This document shows, one piece after another, positions 13,739-21,533 of a DNA stretch of 64,000 nt. The position numbers were made by a program, and so were the translations under genes. The notes beneath the pieces are model-generated. The model was not told the DNA's origin. It did not search any database and saw nothing but the letters and a program-made list of their open reading frames with translations. The stretch is from a virus, in IMG/VR virus record IMGVR_UViG_3300025030_000038, positions 421,041 to 485,040 of that record. One strand, 5' to 3'. How positions within the stretch are numbered: position 1 is the first letter of the stretch; every line of letters starts with the position of its first letter.

Positions 13739-14917
13739 ATGCTAACGCAGACCAACAGGAGAAAACGGTTGACTAGACAGGATGGCGCCGTGCCATCGGC
13801 TGAATCTACTGCCCGTGGCAGGGCGAGCGACATGCAGGGTGCCCCACTAGCCTTGCTTCCCTCGGTAGATCAGCGTCGAAGTGGTGTACACACCCTCGAA
13901 AGAGGGCCTTATCAGGTAGTTCCAGTCGTAGATAGCAATCAAAAACCCTTGATGCCAACAACCCCAAGTAGGGCTCGACGTTGGATCAAGAACAAGGAAG
14001 CCACCCCGTTCTTCAAGCGGGGGATCTTCTGTGTCCGCCTCAATCGGGAGCCCTCCGCCCAGGAGAAACAACCAATAGCAGTAGGGATTGATCCTGGGTC
14101 CAAGAAGGAAGGGTTCACAGTTAAGTCAAAGGCCCACACCTTCCTCAATATTCAAGCCGATGCCGTCCAGCATGTCAAGGATGCAGTGGAAACCCGACGG
14201 ATGATGAGGAGAACCCGGCGATCCAGGAAGACCCCCTATCGAGCATCCAGGATGAATCGGAAGCAACGTGGGAGCTTAGCTCCAAGCACCAAAGCTAGAT
14301 GGCAGTGGAAGATAAGAATTGTGGCTCAATTGGCCAAGATGTTCCCCATTACTGATCTGGTTGTGGAGGACATCAAGGCACGAACCGTCAAAGGGGTCCG
14401 GAAGTGGAACAAGAGTTTCTCCCCTTTGGAGATTGGAAAGACGTGGTTCTACAAGGAACTTGAGCAATTTGGGAAGGTGCATCTCAAGCAGGGATGGGAA
14501 ACCAAGGCTCTTCGAGATGCCGTTGGATTGAAGAAGAGCAAAGCCAAGTTGTCTGAGGTATTTGCAGCTCATTGTGTGGATAGCTGGGTCCTAGCCAATT
14601 GGCTAGTTGGTGGGCATACCCTCCCTGAGAACACCAATATGTTGTGTATCTCTCCTATTAGGTTCCATCGTAGGCAGTTGCATGTGATGGTTCCTGCCGT
14701 CGGGGGAATCAGGAAACCTTATGGGGGGACGAGGAGTTCTGGGTTTAAGCGGGGTTCTTTGGTGTCCCATCCCAAATATGGCCTGACTTACGTTGGAGGG
14801 GTTAGTAACAAAGGTCTAATCACCCTACAGACACTAAAAACAGGGGTCCGGGTTTATCGGAATGCCAAACCGGAAGATCTGGTGTTTCGGAGCTATAATG
14901 TTTGGAGGGTATGGTGA
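13739..14917 (+). CDS. isrB: IsrB-like RNA-guided RuvC protein (IscB relative without HNH)
   Basis: A 392-aa reading frame. The N-terminal RRXRR-type segment (SNQKPLMPTTPSRARRW) begins near residue 66. RuvC-I is GIDPGSKKEGF, followed by an arginine-rich bridge helix (RRMMRRTRRSRK), RuvC-II LVVEDIKA and RuvC-III HCVDSWVLAN, so the D-E-D triad is intact. Only about 70 residues separate RuvC-II and III, leaving no room for the HNH domain of IscB and Cas9, which makes this IsrB-like (a nickase in characterised members). The C-terminal YGGTRSSGFKRG region matches the family. Residues 1 to about 60 look like read-through of the omega RNA; the true start could be ATG 13739 (after AAAGGAAAG), ATG 13832 or TTG 13853. 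No transposase is nearby. Confidence 0.85.
   Translation: MLTQTNRRKRLTRQDGAVPSAESTARGRASDMQGAPLALLPSVDQRRSGVHTLERGPYQVVPVVDSNQKPLMPTTPSRARRWIKNKEATPFFKRGIFCVRLNREPSAQEKQPIAVGIDPGSKKEGFTVKSKAHTFLNIQADAVQHVKDAVETRRMMRRTRRSRKTPYRASRMNRKQRGSLAPSTKARWQWKIRIVAQLAKMFPITDLVVEDIKARTVKGVRKWNKSFSPLEIGKTWFYKELEQFGKVHLKQGWETKALRDAVGLKKSKAKLSEVFAAHCVDSWVLANWLVGGHTLPENTNMLCISPIRFHRRQLHVMVPAVGGIRKPYGGTRSSGFKRGSLVSHPKYGLTYVGGVSNKGLITLQTLKTGVRVYRNAKPEDLVFRSYNVWRVW
13775..13915 (+). ncRNA. Candidate omega RNA (HEARO-type guide RNA scaffold) of the IsrB-like locus
   Basis: The sequence before the conserved IsrB protein core is packed with stable hairpins: GATGGC/GCCATC (13781-13797), CTGCC/GGCAG (13809-13821) and CCCTC-GAAA-GAGGG (13893-13906), the last closed by a GNRA tetraloop. 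Between them lies GGCGAGCGACATGCAGG, which resembles the conserved core of HEARO/omega RNAs as I remember them. In IscB and IsrB loci the omega RNA is encoded directly upstream of, and often overlapping, the protein start, with the guide at its 5' end; this matches the layout here. A guide would lie near or upstream of 13780. Boundaries are approximate and no covariance model was run. Confidence 0.6.
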
Positions 14918-15324
14918 TAGGGTCCATTAGACGATATCTGGCCGAGAAGAATTACGGGTTTGTGGTCCCCGGGGATGGGGGGGAGGATGTCTTCTTCCAC
15001 TTCTCGGCTTTCGATAGCCAAGAGGGGGCTCCTCCCATTACAGGGGAGCCAGTGTCTTTCGAGAAGGAGCCGGACTCTAATAAGGCCCTCTCGGTGACCC
15101 GTCTGACAGTTCCCGCTAAGTTCACAGGGCTGGTGACCAATTACGATCCCGTTAAGGGATATGGGTTCATCCGTACCAAGGGGGGTAAGACCTTCTACCT
15201 GCACAAATCTGAGGTGGTTTCCAAGAGCATTCCGATGAGAGGGGCCACCGTGGATTTCTATGCTGTGCCTGCCCCTGTAGGGAGTAAGGAAGCTCCTAGG
15301 GCCTGTTACGTCACTGTTATGTAG
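14911..15324 (+). CDS. Double cold-shock-domain protein
   Basis: A 137-aa single-strand nucleic-acid-binding protein with two cold-shock domains in tandem. Domain 1 has an RNP1-like KNYGFVVP and RNP2-like DVFFHFSAF; domain 2 has KGYGFIRT and TFYLHKSEV, so its second motif is weaker. Bacterial cold-shock proteins usually have one domain of about 70 aa. ATG 14911 overlaps the IsrB-like stop by 7 bases and follows GGAGG closely; GTG 14914 is an alternative. It could act as an RNA chaperone or modulate transcription of the phage or host. Co-translation with the RNA-guided protein is notable but may be chance. Confidence 0.85.
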   Translation: MVIGSIRRYLAEKNYGFVVPGDGGEDVFFHFSAFDSQEGAPPITGEPVSFEKEPDSNKALSVTRLTVPAKFTGLVTNYDPVKGYGFIRTKGGKTFYLHKSEVVSKSIPMRGATVDFYAVPAPVGSKEAPRACYVTVM

Positions 15325-15351
15325 GTGGCCTAAAAGTGTAACGGTGATGTG

Positions 15352-15564
15352 ATGTCTGGCGGAAACCCATATGATCGAAGGGACCTTGAGCGGTATGCAG
15401 CAAGCTATCCATATGACAAGCAGGGGCGCAGTGTCCGCCAGTTGGCCCTGCTTAACTGGTTCGTTTTCAAGAGTTTCGTCGGCCTTCCCAAAGAGGTAGT
15501 GCGCCAATACGCCTTGAGCCTCTATGATTCGATGCCCTCCTCCCCTAAGGTACCTAGCAAATGA
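15352..15564 (+). CDS. Small unknown protein
   Basis: A 70-aa basic protein from ATG 15352 (GTG one codon earlier is possible). Helical middle (RSVRQLALLNWFVFKSFVG) and several Tyr and Ser residues. It overlaps the next gene by ATGA, supporting that it is translated. No motif recognised. Confidence 0.6.
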   Translation: MSGGNPYDRRDLERYAASYPYDKQGRSVRQLALLNWFVFKSFVGLPKEVVRQYALSLYDSMPSSPKVPSK

Positions 15565-16127
15565 GCGATGACAGAAACCCCTTCGGGGGCAAGAATCCCA
15601 GTGGCATGTATACCCCCATGTCCGAAATCGAGCAGGAGTTTGTCTCCCGGCTCATTGAGGCCAAGGACCTTCAGGTGATCGTCCACGGATGGGGCCATGT
15701 CCCCAATCCACCTGTGACCCTGGGAGACCTTCAGCTGGTCATTCCGCTGAAGCTGGACTTCGATCGGCCAGCCACCCCAATCCCCGTCTCCTATTTTGAC
15801 CTGGAACTTCGTACAATTTCCTCGGGTATCACCCTCTATAGGGAGCGTCAGTCGGCGGAGTATGGAAATCAGCCCCTTCTGGTTGGGCAGGGGACATCTA
15901 TTCAGATGGTGTGGCATATTGGGATTCGAGCCATCGATCCCAATCTCATCAAGACCCAGATGCCCGGGGTATATGGGTTGACATCACGGGGCTTCGATAA
16001 GGATACTGGTGCCTTGACCTTTGCAGGGAACATGAAATTGACAGAAAGCCAAAAGAAATTGCTGGTTTCGGTCCGTAAAGGTGAGGCCAGTGTCCGTCAG
16101 GAACGTGACGACAAGACCAAGAATTGA
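15561..16127 (+). CDS. Unknown protein, possibly virion-associated
   Basis: A 188-aa protein dominated by predicted beta strands (DLQVIVHGWGHV, LGDLQLVIPLKLDF, YFDLELRTISSGITLY) with a charged helical end. No catalytic motif, signal peptide or membrane helix. It overlaps the preceding gene by ATGA. The strand-rich make-up suits a small structural or assembly protein, but this is only a guess. Confidence 0.65.
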   Translation: MSDDRNPFGGKNPSGMYTPMSEIEQEFVSRLIEAKDLQVIVHGWGHVPNPPVTLGDLQLVIPLKLDFDRPATPIPVSYFDLELRTISSGITLYRERQSAEYGNQPLLVGQGTSIQMVWHIGIRAIDPNLIKTQMPGVYGLTSRGFDKDTGALTFAGNMKLTESQKKLLVSVRKGEASVRQERDDKTKN

Positions 16128-16164
16128 GTGGCCTTAGTTGGCCTATGCCTCCCCTGTAGACAGG

Positions 16165-18327
16165 ATGCCCACCTCCAAGACCCTTGTAGATCGATTTCTT
16201 GGCACTCAAGTGGCGAAGATGGCCTTTCGTGAAGCACAGATCGGTGGGGAACTGGATCCCAATTGGGTCAAGGGAATTCGCCTGTGGGTCAAAAAGACCT
16301 TCGCCCCAAGGACCTTTGACCCGCATGCCCCCCATGATGTCCTGGACCACCTAAAGCGCCTCAGGGACGTAGAGCTTGAGAAGTTCTACGGGCACCTGTT
16401 TTACTCACACGGGTTGCTTCAGCATGCCGATGGGGGTCTCAAGTCGGTCATTGACCAACTTCGGGACAAGGTGACGGAGGAACTGGGCAAGGCCAGAGAA
16501 GTCCTTACCGATGCCATTGATGGTGTCAGGTTCATGGTTGATGCCACCACTCCCGGTACCAGGGAGCATGAGCACCGACCAGATATCAGGGAATTCTATG
16601 CTAACAAGCCCGGAGGGGAAGACCACTTGAAGGCAGAACGGTACCTAGTCGATGGGTTGACCGAGCAGGCCAACAATGCGGCTGAGAAGGTGGATGCCAT
16701 CCTATCAGGCAGGTTGCTCCGGTTCATCACCGCTTGGCTTACCAAGTGGGCAGCGGGGATGCCATTTGAGACCGACGAGCTCTTGCTGGAGCACAATATC
16801 GGGGGCATGAAGCTAGTTTTCGAGGGGAAGTTCAGTCCCGTAGGGGCAGACCCGGGGAAGGACATTCGGTCCCCTAGAGACCTGAAGAACTACATCCCAC
16901 ACCTTATCAAGGCCAAAGCACTCCTGGAACGTAGGGGACTGGGGTTCCTCTGGTATGGGGCCGTCTTTGTCACTTGTAAGGAGTGCGGGGGGCAGAACCA
17001 GTATGGGACCGAACTGGGCGTGGGGGGCCATTACCTGCCCAACAAAGACACCATCTACATCTACTCGGATCCAGGTAATGGAATCACTGAATTGATGATT
17101 CATGAAACAGGGCATCGTCTCTATTACCGGTGGCTCAACGCAGTGGACAGGGCCAACTTCGACCGCTACTATGGGGAAGTGGCGGCGGTCTCCAGCTATG
17201 GGGCCAAAGCGAGTGCTGAGGACTTCGCAGAGGTGTTTGCCCACTTTGTGATGGGGGAGGATATGACTCGGGACCAGATCGACAGGTTCAAGGCGTTCCT
17301 GGGGGGCATTGGCAAGAAGCTCAAGCTGGCATCCCCCATCAAAGTATCCCGTAAGGACCTTGTGGGTCACCTGTCGGTCATCGCCAAGGCATGGCGGTCC
17401 GATTATGCCAAGTTCCGTAAAGCCGCCTACGACCTGCTATCCGCTGGCAAGCGGGATGCTCCATACTTGGGGCGGTGCCTTGGGGAGTTCGTGACAGAGT
17501 TCACCCAGGAGCCGGACGGGGGGTCCAAGACGGAACGTCTAATCAAGGATGCCTTCAAGGAAAGCGTGGCCACCTATGGGCCCGTAGATGACCAGGAACG
17601 GTCCTCCTCAGTGGCAGACAGGTTCCTTCAGGCAGCTGGTTACGAGACCAAAGACCACGAACCAATCGAGTTCAAGGTCACCCCAGACAATGAGGGGGAT
17701 AACAACCGTGGATGGCAGGTAGATAAGGTTGAGGCATTCCTGGGAGGCAAGCCCGTCGGATACCTCAATATGAGTTACATCCCAGTCGAGAGGTTCAAGA
17801 GGTACTATCCCAGCATCCTGGAATATCTCGGGGAGATCAATGGGATTGGTGCCTTCACCAAATACAGTAAATACAAAGACTTGAGCGACTTGAGGACCCG
17901 TGTCAGGGCTCTATTGGACTACCATGATCGTTACCCCGGGGCTGGTGGTGTTGGCCTGACGGGCCCTGAGGACCCCAAGATCGATGACCTGTCCGTCACG
18001 GAGTTGAAATCTCTGAGGAAGGATCTTGAGGCCCCTCTTGTGGAGAAATATGGCAGGGGATTCAAGGCTTTCAAGGCATTCATGGTCGATAAGCCTATAG
18101 TGGACTTCATTCGGGTAGGTGATGAGTACCAACGCCGGGGGGTGGCGACCGCCCTCTACGACTATGGGGCTCATTACCTGTCCCAGAAGGGCATGAAACT
18201 CTATGCCTCTGGACTCCAGTCCAAAGAGGCCCAGGCAGCCTGGGATTTCCTCCGGAAGACCAAGGGAGCCAATATTGGGACCGAGAAGGGCCCCTATGGG
18301 AAGACCCGGACATTCCTTTCCTACTGA
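16165..18327 (+). CDS. Fusion of a zinc metallopeptidase and a GNAT-type acetyltransferase domain
   Basis: A 720-aa protein from ATG 16165 (TTG 16138 is also in frame). The middle carries ELMIHETGHRLYYRW, a zinc-binding HExxH (residues 313-317), followed by SAEDFAEVFAHF with a likely third ligand at E352 or E356, the pattern of zincin peptidases. The last 80 residues look like a GNAT fold: YQRRGVATALYDYG fits the acetyl-CoA pyrophosphate loop. Between them, near residue 482, SSVADRFLQAA repeats the style of the protein's own N-terminus (TLVDRFLGTQVA), as if two proteins each with such a leader had fused. It may be carried in the virion or modify a host target. Substrates unknown. Confidence 0.75.
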   Translation: MPTSKTLVDRFLGTQVAKMAFREAQIGGELDPNWVKGIRLWVKKTFAPRTFDPHAPHDVLDHLKRLRDVELEKFYGHLFYSHGLLQHADGGLKSVIDQLRDKVTEELGKAREVLTDAIDGVRFMVDATTPGTREHEHRPDIREFYANKPGGEDHLKAERYLVDGLTEQANNAAEKVDAILSGRLLRFITAWLTKWAAGMPFETDELLLEHNIGGMKLVFEGKFSPVGADPGKDIRSPRDLKNYIPHLIKAKALLERRGLGFLWYGAVFVTCKECGGQNQYGTELGVGGHYLPNKDTIYIYSDPGNGITELMIHETGHRLYYRWLNAVDRANFDRYYGEVAAVSSYGAKASAEDFAEVFAHFVMGEDMTRDQIDRFKAFLGGIGKKLKLASPIKVSRKDLVGHLSVIAKAWRSDYAKFRKAAYDLLSAGKRDAPYLGRCLGEFVTEFTQEPDGGSKTERLIKDAFKESVATYGPVDDQERSSSVADRFLQAAGYETKDHEPIEFKVTPDNEGDNNRGWQVDKVEAFLGGKPVGYLNMSYIPVERFKRYYPSILEYLGEINGIGAFTKYSKYKDLSDLRTRVRALLDYHDRYPGAGGVGLTGPEDPKIDDLSVTELKSLRKDLEAPLVEKYGRGFKAFKAFMVDKPIVDFIRVGDEYQRRGVATALYDYGAHYLSQKGMKLYASGLQSKEAQAAWDFLRKTKGANIGTEKGPYGKTRTFLSY

Positions 18328-18376
18328 AAATACGTTAGCCTCCCTATCCCCTCCCACCACTAAGGAACCTACTCCA

Positions 18377-19357
18377 ATGACGCTTCGCTCCAAGCTCATC
18401 CGTATTGCCCATGAGAACCCCCAGTTCCGGGCACAGTTGCTCCCCCTGATCAAGGAAGCGGCGGAGCCTTCCCTCAACGATGCCGAGATGGACGCCCTGA
18501 AGGCAGTTGCAAAGGCCAAGGGACGTAATTGGAAGGGCTGGCTGATGGATCAGTGGCCGTCCAGCAAGTATCCGGGCTTCGAGGGGGACATCACGGCTCA
18601 ATTGCAGTCCATCAGAAACAAGATTGGTCCCTCAGGACTAAAGAAAATCAAGCTGGCATCTGAGGTTTTGACTGACGATGAGATTTGGGAGTCCGACCTT
18701 CTTACGGATGCCGAGATCGGTGCCTTGAAGGTGGCTCAGAAGAAGTGGGGTAAGCATTGGAGAGCTAAGCTAAATACCTTGGGGAACGCAAGCAAACACG
18801 GATACAGTCCTAAGTCAGAGTTGCCAAAAGAGACTGAGACTCTGGTGTTCACCGCTTGGAAGAAGCTTGGTCCAGAGGGGCTTGGGGTTCCGCGTTTGAA
18901 AAGTTGGCAGGGACCAATAGTGGGACTTAGGGCGGCATTCGAGAAGTCTGCTGGGGCCAAGGGGTCCATTGAGAGCCACATCGAGATGGGGATGGTGGCG
19001 ATTGCCAAGGAAGTCAGGGATGCCCTGGACAAGGAGTTCAAGGACTCCATTACCTTCCGGGAGCCCTCCACCACCATGCGCAACAGTGCGGCATTCGAGG
19101 GGGATATTGCTTGGCAGGGGGATGATTCAGGCAAGATGGGCTTCATCCTGGTTGTGCTTGAGATAGACCAGTTTGACCTTCAGAAGGGCAACGTCCACCT
19201 GAACATGAACCTTCCGAATGGGAAGAGGATGCAGAAGGATTTTGGCCTACCATCCGGTTGGATGTCAAAGTCCCCAGAGATGCTCGGTCGTGAGATCGCT
19301 AATGTCCTAGGCAAGAATTGGATTGACCCCTTCTTTGGGGCAGCCTCGGTTAGCTAG
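18377..19357 (+). CDS. Unknown protein following the peptidase-GNAT gene
   Basis: A 326-aa protein. The frame opens at 18203 inside the previous gene, but ATG 18377 has an AAGGA site ten bases upstream and gives a clean N-terminus, MTLRSKLIRIAHENPQFRAQ. The N-terminal basic helix resembles leaders repeated on several proteins of some large phages, possibly a packaging or localisation signal. Two similar segments, LNDAEMDALKAVAKAKGRNW and LTDAEIGALKVAQKKWGKHW, suggest an internal duplication of about 90 residues. The C-terminal third is strand-rich. Function unknown; it probably shares a transcript with the gene before it. Confidence 0.72.
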   Translation: MTLRSKLIRIAHENPQFRAQLLPLIKEAAEPSLNDAEMDALKAVAKAKGRNWKGWLMDQWPSSKYPGFEGDITAQLQSIRNKIGPSGLKKIKLASEVLTDDEIWESDLLTDAEIGALKVAQKKWGKHWRAKLNTLGNASKHGYSPKSELPKETETLVFTAWKKLGPEGLGVPRLKSWQGPIVGLRAAFEKSAGAKGSIESHIEMGMVAIAKEVRDALDKEFKDSITFREPSTTMRNSAAFEGDIAWQGDDSGKMGFILVVLEIDQFDLQKGNVHLNMNLPNGKRMQKDFGLPSGWMSKSPEMLGREIANVLGKNWIDPFFGAASVS

Positions 19358-19364
19358 GGCCTAG

Positions 19365-19595
19365 CTAGTAGGAAGATCCCCCATAGGCCCGCCTGAACTC
19401 AATCAGGCAGGCCTTGAGGGCTTCCGTGGCACACATGGTGGGGTCTGCGCATCGCCCCTCAGCAATGGCTCTGAGGATGTCCCGGTAGAGGATGTCCTCG
19501 GCGACATGGGCGCGCTCGGAGTCATTCGATACCTTCGTGATATCGAAGACTCGCTGACGTACCCAATCCTTGTCGATCTGCTCTACCTTGGTCAT
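19365..19595 (-). CDS. Small unknown protein, convergent
   Basis: A 76-aa helical protein read leftwards, with a GGAG site nine bases before its ATG. It has many charged residues and three cysteines without a metal-site spacing. It overlaps the HNH gene upstream by ATGA. Its stop lies seven bases from the stop of the rightward gene at 19357, so transcripts converge there. Family not recognised. Confidence 0.7.
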   Translation of the reverse strand: MTKVEQIDKDWVRQRVFDITKVSNDSERAHVAEDILYRDILRAIAEGRCADPTMCATEALKACLIEFRRAYGGSSY

Positions 19596-20332
19596 GGCTT
19601 GAAGCTCCCAGCAACGAGTTCCTGGTGCTCGGACACAGTTTTACAAAGGGTGATATATTCCTCATTGGGGAGGTCCATTTTCATTTGGTTCACATTCTTG
19701 TGGACCCATTGAAGGTTGCCTTCTTCATACCCCTTGGACGAGTCTTTACGATCCAGGGATGCCGTATGGTTTCCATGAGCCCTCGGGCTGAATCCTATGG
19801 GGAGCCCGCTCAGTGCACATTTTCTTCCCTGGTTTTCGTAGAGTGCCCACACTTCTTCACATGTGATGCTAAATCCTATACCCCTGATTTGGGCGCTCTG
19901 TCGGATGCGGTTGAATACCATGGTAGCCAGTTCTCCAGTACCTGTCCATGACCCAGTATGGGCACACCCGCAATTGTTTGTCATGTTTTTGGTCAAGGAC
20001 GAGGCACGTAGGGTGATCTTATTACCACAATCACATTGGCATATGGCCATACGGTGACTACCATCCAGGTACATGAATTCCTGAATCACCAACTTATCAT
20101 ACCTTTCCCCAATTTTCCATTTCTGCATGTCAAGATAGCTACATTGCCTACACTGGGTTGTATTACCCCGGGTCAGGCTATATGCCAAGATATCGAATTC
20201 TTGTCCGCAGGCACACCGGACACGTACCTTCTGTCTCTTGTGTCCAGAGGGTTCAAAATGGGGGGGTAGGAGTCCAATGACTTCCAGAGAGGTGAATTGG
20301 TCACCAATTTCAGTGGGTGTGCTCTGGGCCAT
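19592..20332 (-). CDS. HNH homing endonuclease 1, with zinc-ribbon repeats
   Basis: A 246-aa free-standing HNH endonuclease, ribosome site AGGAG before ATG 20332. The N-terminal half has two Cys-rich repeats (RCACGQEFD with QCRQC, and CQCDCGNKI with NCGCAH) that probably fold as DNA-binding zinc ribbons. The C-terminal half has the phage homing-type core: CALSGLPIGF, ASLDRKDSSKGYEEGNLQWVHK. It is clearly homologous to the gene at 21484-22260. Such genes spread by cutting related phage genomes that lack them; here the target is probably around the nucleotidyltransferase gene or the 76-aa gene next to it. Confidence 0.88.
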   Translation of the reverse strand: MAQSTPTEIGDQFTSLEVIGLLPPHFEPSGHKRQKVRVRCACGQEFDILAYSLTRGNTTQCRQCSYLDMQKWKIGERYDKLVIQEFMYLDGSHRMAICQCDCGNKITLRASSLTKNMTNNCGCAHTGSWTGTGELATMVFNRIRQSAQIRGIGFSITCEEVWALYENQGRKCALSGLPIGFSPRAHGNHTASLDRKDSSKGYEEGNLQWVHKNVNQMKMDLPNEEYITLCKTVSEHQELVAGSFKP

Positions 20333-20360
20333 ATCTTTTTCTCCTGTGTCCTACAAAGGG

Positions 20361-21533
20361 CTAGTCAATAACCCCATTAGTGGGTCCTGAAAAGCTGGCC
20401 TCCACGAGTTCTTGACAGAGTTCATCAAGGGCCTTTCGGTCGGAACTCCGGGGAAGTGGGGACGTGGCTAACAGTGTTTCCAACTCCGCATTTTGCTGTT
20501 CCGCGAAGGCAAGCAACTTTTCATAACTCCACGCCCCATTGCGGACAGCGAGGATCTCGGCAGCATCCGGACGCTTTACCCTCACGACTCCCTCCGTAAG
20601 GATTTCCCGACACATCCTCAATAGCCGAACGAGTTGAGACCCAAATTTGGTATCAAACCCATACTTGGCCTCCAGTTTGGCACGTTCCTCATTCCGTTCG
20701 GACTTCCAGGTCAGGTACTGGTTCCAATGCTGTGTTGCAGTGGAGAACTCTCGTTCCTTTTGGAGGTAATGAATGAAGTTCTCCTCGAACCCCAAAGAGC
20801 GGGCTGCGGACGTGTACCGGGTATCCGAGGCTATCTTCAGTTCGGCGAGGAGCTGGGAGAACCCCTCCCGAACTCGGATTTTGGTGGACTCCTCAAGGTC
20901 CTCAATATTCCCTTCGTGCCAGCGGTCCAATTGCTTGGACACCTCTGCCTGTACAGCGAGGAGTTGGTTTTTGTCAACCTCCATCTGTGGCTTGAGGCCG
21001 AATTGCGCTCGGGTTGGTTGCTCCGTCATAGGGTTTAGCAACCAGTGCCGATGGGATTTTATCCGGGCCAATTGCCGCAATGCATATCCGGAGAACCTGT
21101 GCTTGGCTGCTTGACTTAGGAACAGGTTACGGTTGTCTCGGAGTTTCTGACCCGCTGGGGTGCACAACAGGACATCTGCTTCTTCAACAAAGAGGCACTC
21201 CAAAACATTTGGGTTGTTGTCTGCGGCCAGAGCCATGAATTTCTGGAGGCTATATATGGACCCCTCCATCTTAGTTCGCTGGACAACACCCGTGAGTTCT
21301 GGGGACAGGAGATTCATGAACGGGAGCATATGGCCGGGCTTGTCTGCCTGCTCAAAGTGCTTGAGGAACCCATAGAGGTACTCTTTGGGAGGAATACAGA
21401 TACCTTTGACATCCAAGTCCGAGGTTTCAGGGTTATGTGTGCCGTAGGATCGGGAGCCAGCCACTGTCAGGAGAATTGTTCGTTCACGTAGCCAGGGGAG
21501 GGATGTGGGTTGCGGGGACTTCTTGGAGCTCAT
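20361..21533 (-). CDS. Predicted nucleotidyltransferase of the YcgL/RlaP type
   Basis: A 390-aa protein of the DNA polymerase beta-like nucleotidyltransferase superfamily. The active-site signature is GSRSYGTHNPETSDLDVKGI: the GS loop, then D-x-D metal ligands (SDLDVKG). The rest is helical with many aromatic and charged residues. Homologues in phages and bacteria are thought to be RNA-modifying or RNA-repair enzymes, but the substrate is not known to me. Its first 50 bases overlap the end of HNH gene 2, and it is flanked by the two HNH genes, so this gene appears to have been a repeated target for homing endonucleases. ATG 21533 has only a weak ribosome site. Confidence 0.82.
   Translation of the reverse strand: MSSKKSPQPTSLPWLRERTILLTVAGSRSYGTHNPETSDLDVKGICIPPKEYLYGFLKHFEQADKPGHMLPFMNLLSPELTGVVQRTKMEGSIYSLQKFMALAADNNPNVLECLFVEEADVLLCTPAGQKLRDNRNLFLSQAAKHRFSGYALRQLARIKSHRHWLLNPMTEQPTRAQFGLKPQMEVDKNQLLAVQAEVSKQLDRWHEGNIEDLEESTKIRVREGFSQLLAELKIASDTRYTSAARSLGFEENFIHYLQKEREFSTATQHWNQYLTWKSERNEERAKLEAKYGFDTKFGSQLVRLLRMCREILTEGVVRVKRPDAAEILAVRNGAWSYEKLLAFAEQQNAELETLLATSPLPRSSDRKALDELCQELVEASFSGPTNGVID

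Noticed and set aside
13739-14917. Full IscB or Cas9-like protein with HNH
   Set aside because: There are only about 70 residues between RuvC-II and RuvC-III and no Cys or His pattern of an HNH domain, so it is IsrB-like.
13700-14917. Complete IS200/IS605-type transposon
   Set aside because: No TnpA transposase gene and no recognisable transposon ends were seen around the IsrB-like gene.
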